DNA from: DSWT01 sp036845725 | GTDB lineage: Bacteria; Chloroflexota; Anaerolineae; B4-G1; SLSP01 | Direction of reading: 5' to 3' | Length of the DNA: 20,669 bases | Assembly: GCA_036845725.1 (NCBI GenBank) | Contig: DAIUDK010000105.1 | Span: 1-20,669 of the forward strand | In this document: positions 18,876 to 20,669 of the stretch, in pieces | Layout: each line of letters opens with the position of its first letter | Numbering within the stretch: position 1 is the stretch's first letter | Made by a program: the position numbers and the translations under genes | The notes under the pieces: generated by a model | The model's input: only the letters and a program-made list of their open reading frames with translations | The model's database searches: none | Told to the model about the DNA's origin: nothing

Positions 18876-20438
18876 TCACTGCCGTTGCACCAGGGGCAGG
18901 AAGACAAACTGGTTGAACACGATACCTTCGATGGCGATGGTATGCACGGCCTGCGCCGGCGACTCCCCGATGGTAGCCGTGATGGTGATGGTTTTCGCGC
19001 CCGGCGTGAGCCAGGTGAGAGTGACGCTGTCGGATTGGTACTGATTCGGGTGTGTCACCATAGGTTGATCGGTCGCTTCCCAGGTCCAGGTGACGGGAAG
19101 AGTGTACAGCGTCACCTCGGCGTCGAAAGTATAGGCGTGATTCGTCTGGCCTAGCGCCGGGCCGCTCACGGTGACGTCGTAGACGAGCGCCGCGCGTGTG
19201 GCGCTGGCGGACGCGCTGCCGTCCGTGGCGGTGAGCGTGATCCGCTTTTCGCCCGGTGTGTTCCAGGTGAACGTCACGTTATCCGTTGCGGTCAGGCTGG
19301 GATGGGTGACCGTAAGCTGATCCGCGGCCTTCCAGGTGTAGGTGATCGGCTGGCCGGTGTAGGCCGGCCAGATCAGTGTTCCGCTAAAGACCGCGCTGTT
19401 TCCCACGCCCACGGTCCACGGCCCGCTCGTCGCTACGTTGGGAACGCCGTCGGCGCGCAGCCAGCCCATATCCTGGAAGATACCCAACGTCACCGGGCCG
19501 GGGTGGCGGGTGGCGCCGCTGTAGTAAACGGGGGTCATCAGCGAGTTCTCGGTGTATTGGTAGGTCGCCTCATCGAGGTGGGAGAGGCTGCTGGCGCTCC
19601 AATAGCCCGGCGCATAGAGTTTGGCCGCCGTCCCGCTATTGGCGACGATGGTATTGGCCCCGCCGAAATTGGCATCGCTCCTGAGGCGCGCGGCCAGCTC
19701 GCGGGGGTCAGGAGTGAGGTAGCTGAGCAGCACGACGCCCTCGCTGTCCACCGCAAGCTGGTCGTAGGGGGTGGGGCAATACATGAGGCAAAAGCCGACG
19801 TTATAGCGTTCGTACATGTTGCCGATAAAGCCCAGGCCATGGGCCAGCTCGTGCAACGCTATCGTGACAAAATCCTGGCCTGACGAGAGAGAGTGCATGC
19901 GCAGCGTCGGCGTCAGCTCGAACGACCACGCGATGTTTGCGTTGAATTCCAGCGTAATGTCTTCGATACCCGGCAGATGATCGCGGCCGCTGAGCGCGTT
20001 TGCCAACGCAATGGGGTAATTTGTCCTCGCAAACGGCGCGTTGGGGAAATCCATCCCATACGCCATGGGCCCGCCGCAGCCCAGCGCGTTGCTTCCACAA
20101 GGATTGGGCTTCCAGCAGGCCGTCACCTCGATGGGCACGGTGGACGAAATCCACGTTCCCCAGAGCGACGCGGCGTAGTCGAGCGCGGTCACCGCTTCGG
20201 CGGGCGGCGTCTCACAGCTTGGCGGCACACCCCACGTGATATTGAAGGTTGCGCCGCCGGTCGGCGTCGCTGGCGCGGCAACAACAACGACTGGCGCTAT
20301 CCAGCCGCCGGTCGCTAATAAGAGCAGTATGACCACGAATCCACGTGACAATGTCGTCCAATAGTGGAATTCCTTGTCCTCGACAGCGCCAACAACACGC
20401 CGCCCGTGACGCCACATGCGCGACTTCAGGTTGTTCAT
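18876..20438 (-). CDS. secreted metalloprotease-like protein with PKD-like domains and LPLV terminus
   Basis: This 520-residue protein has a long basic N-region and a hydrophobic export segment (GFVVILLLLATGGWIAPVVV, about residues 33-52). A catalytic-like domain follows, with ALHELAHGLGFIGNMYERY, in which HELAH (196-200) would bind zinc. Two related PKD/Ig-like domains then repeat TYTWKAADQLTVTHPSL and WTWEATDQPMVTHPNQY, each ending in a NTPGEKRITLTATDG-type strand. The protein ends FNQFVFLPLVQRQ, a terminal motif I recall from many Chloroflexota exoproteins. No His stands at the usual metzincin third-ligand position. The ATG at 20438 has GGGAGG 8 bases upstream; a GTG at 20453 would overlap that site. 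It is the first gene of a two-gene exoprotein operon. Confidence 0.85.
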   Translation of the reverse strand: MNNLKSRMWRHGRRVVGAVEDKEFHYWTTLSRGFVVILLLLATGGWIAPVVVVAAPATPTGGATFNITWGVPPSCETPPAEAVTALDYAASLWGTWISSTVPIEVTACWKPNPCGSNALGCGGPMAYGMDFPNAPFARTNYPIALANALSGRDHLPGIEDITLEFNANIAWSFELTPTLRMHSLSSGQDFVTIALHELAHGLGFIGNMYERYNVGFCLMYCPTPYDQLAVDSEGVVLLSYLTPDPRELAARLRSDANFGGANTIVANSGTAAKLYAPGYWSASSLSHLDEATYQYTENSLMTPVYYSGATRHPGPVTLGIFQDMGWLRADGVPNVATSGPWTVGVGNSAVFSGTLIWPAYTGQPITYTWKAADQLTVTHPSLTATDNVTFTWNTPGEKRITLTATDGSASASATRAALVYDVTVSGPALGQTNHAYTFDAEVTLYTLPVTWTWEATDQPMVTHPNQYQSDSVTLTWLTPGAKTITITATIGESPAQAVHTIAIEGIVFNQFVFLPLVQRQ

Positions 20439-20503
20439 CGTGCTTCCTCCCACAATATAAGGCGTTTCCTAATGACGGATTTCCGTCCCTGTATCTTATG
20501 TCA

Positions 20504-20532
20504 AGTATAACACCGTTTTTTTGTTACGACAA
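20504..20532 (-). promoter_or_regulatory. sigma70-type promoter for the exoprotein operon
   Basis: TTGTCG (20532-20527) and TATACT (20509-20504) are separated by 17 bases on the minus strand. The predicted leader of about 60 bases contains a small palindrome (GACGGATTTCCGTC, 20474-20487) and GGGAGG before the ATG at 20438. Confidence 0.7.
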
Positions 20533-20555
20533 GTGCGAGAGGTCACGGTGTATGA

Positions 20556-20590
20556 AATCAGCGCCGAGGCGCAGAGCTTCGGCGCTGATT
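20556..20590 (-). terminator. 12-bp perfect hairpin between partial gene and exoprotein promoter
   Basis: AATCAGCGCCGA (20556-20567) and TCGGCGCTGATT (20579-20590) are perfectly complementary around an 11-base loop. It begins 18 bases after the stop of the partial minus-strand gene, consistent with a terminator, but the only T-rich tract (20597-20607) lies on the plus-strand side, so the direction is uncertain. Confidence 0.5.
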
Positions 20591-20608
20591 GTGGCGATTT
20601 TTCTTCTA

Positions 20609-20669
20609 TCAAACCTTCGGCGTGATCGGCAACCAGAACTCGCAGTAGTAGTCGGGGCCGCTCTCGCCG
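20609..20669 (-). CDS. C-terminal end of an unidentified gene (possibly GyrI-like effector-binding domain)
   Basis: From the right edge a minus-strand frame reads GESGPDYYCEFWLPITPKV and stops with TGA at 20611-20609. The pattern of an aromatic-rich strand, then a Glu and xxLPI near the C-terminus resembles the last strand of GyrI-like/AraC effector-binding domains, but nineteen residues are too few to be sure. Confidence 0.45.
   Translation of the reverse strand, partial: GESGPDYYCEFWLPITPKV

Overview
The window looks like a chromosomal segment of a GC-rich, free-living bacterium, most likely a member of the Chloroflexota (Anaerolineae/Caldilineae type). This is an inference from three things: one large secreted protein ends in the short hydrophobic motif FLPLVQRQ and another carries the related motif YLPVVLRN, which I associate with Chloroflexota exoproteins; an NadM-like, THUMP-methyltransferase, MTH938 and long-Lhr gene complement; and abundant short tandem repeats with a 7-base period both between and inside genes. 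I see no rRNA, tRNA, CRISPR array or insertion sequence.

Layout. (1) Positions 1-1684, minus strand: most of a GmrSD-type DUF262/HNH restriction-like protein that runs off the left edge. (2) Positions 1826-5155, minus strand: a compact, probably co-transcribed row in the order nucleotidyltransferase, NadM-like adenylyltransferase, vWA/zinc-ribbon protein, pyruvate-kinase-like barrel protein, HicB-like antitoxin. It ends in the remnant of a second pyruvate-kinase-like gene. Heptamer repeats fill two of its intergenic gaps. (3) Positions 5214-7118, plus strand: a THUMP-domain RNA methyltransferase whose promoter overlaps that of the minus-strand row, followed by a TumA/TumE-like toxin-antitoxin pair with its own promoter at the end of the methyltransferase gene. 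(4) Positions 7181-12483, minus strand: a long Lhr helicase followed by a small MTH938-domain protein. (5) Positions 12817-20438, minus strand: two large secreted metalloprotease-like proteins (520 and 2008 aa) behind one good promoter. (6) The right edge holds the last 19 codons of another minus-strand gene.

How the parts work together. The Lhr/MTH938 pair and the RNA methyltransferase look like housekeeping functions. The DUF262 protein, HicB remnant and TumAE pair are typical of a small defence and addiction neighbourhood. The two exoproteins probably act outside the cell. The five-gene row at 1870-5155 has no pathway I recognise; its mix of a nucleotide-transfer enzyme, an NMN adenylyltransferase-like enzyme, a vWA protein and a PEP/pyruvate-type barrel is the best candidate for an undescribed functional unit.

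The most striking sequence structure is in lhr. Its reading frame is interrupted, but never broken, by at least five repeat-derived insertions of several kinds (heptamer arrays and imperfect palindromes), placed mostly in linkers between domains. The palindromic TCCGTT element occurs twice in the gene. Another pair of palindromes sits in its 5' leader.
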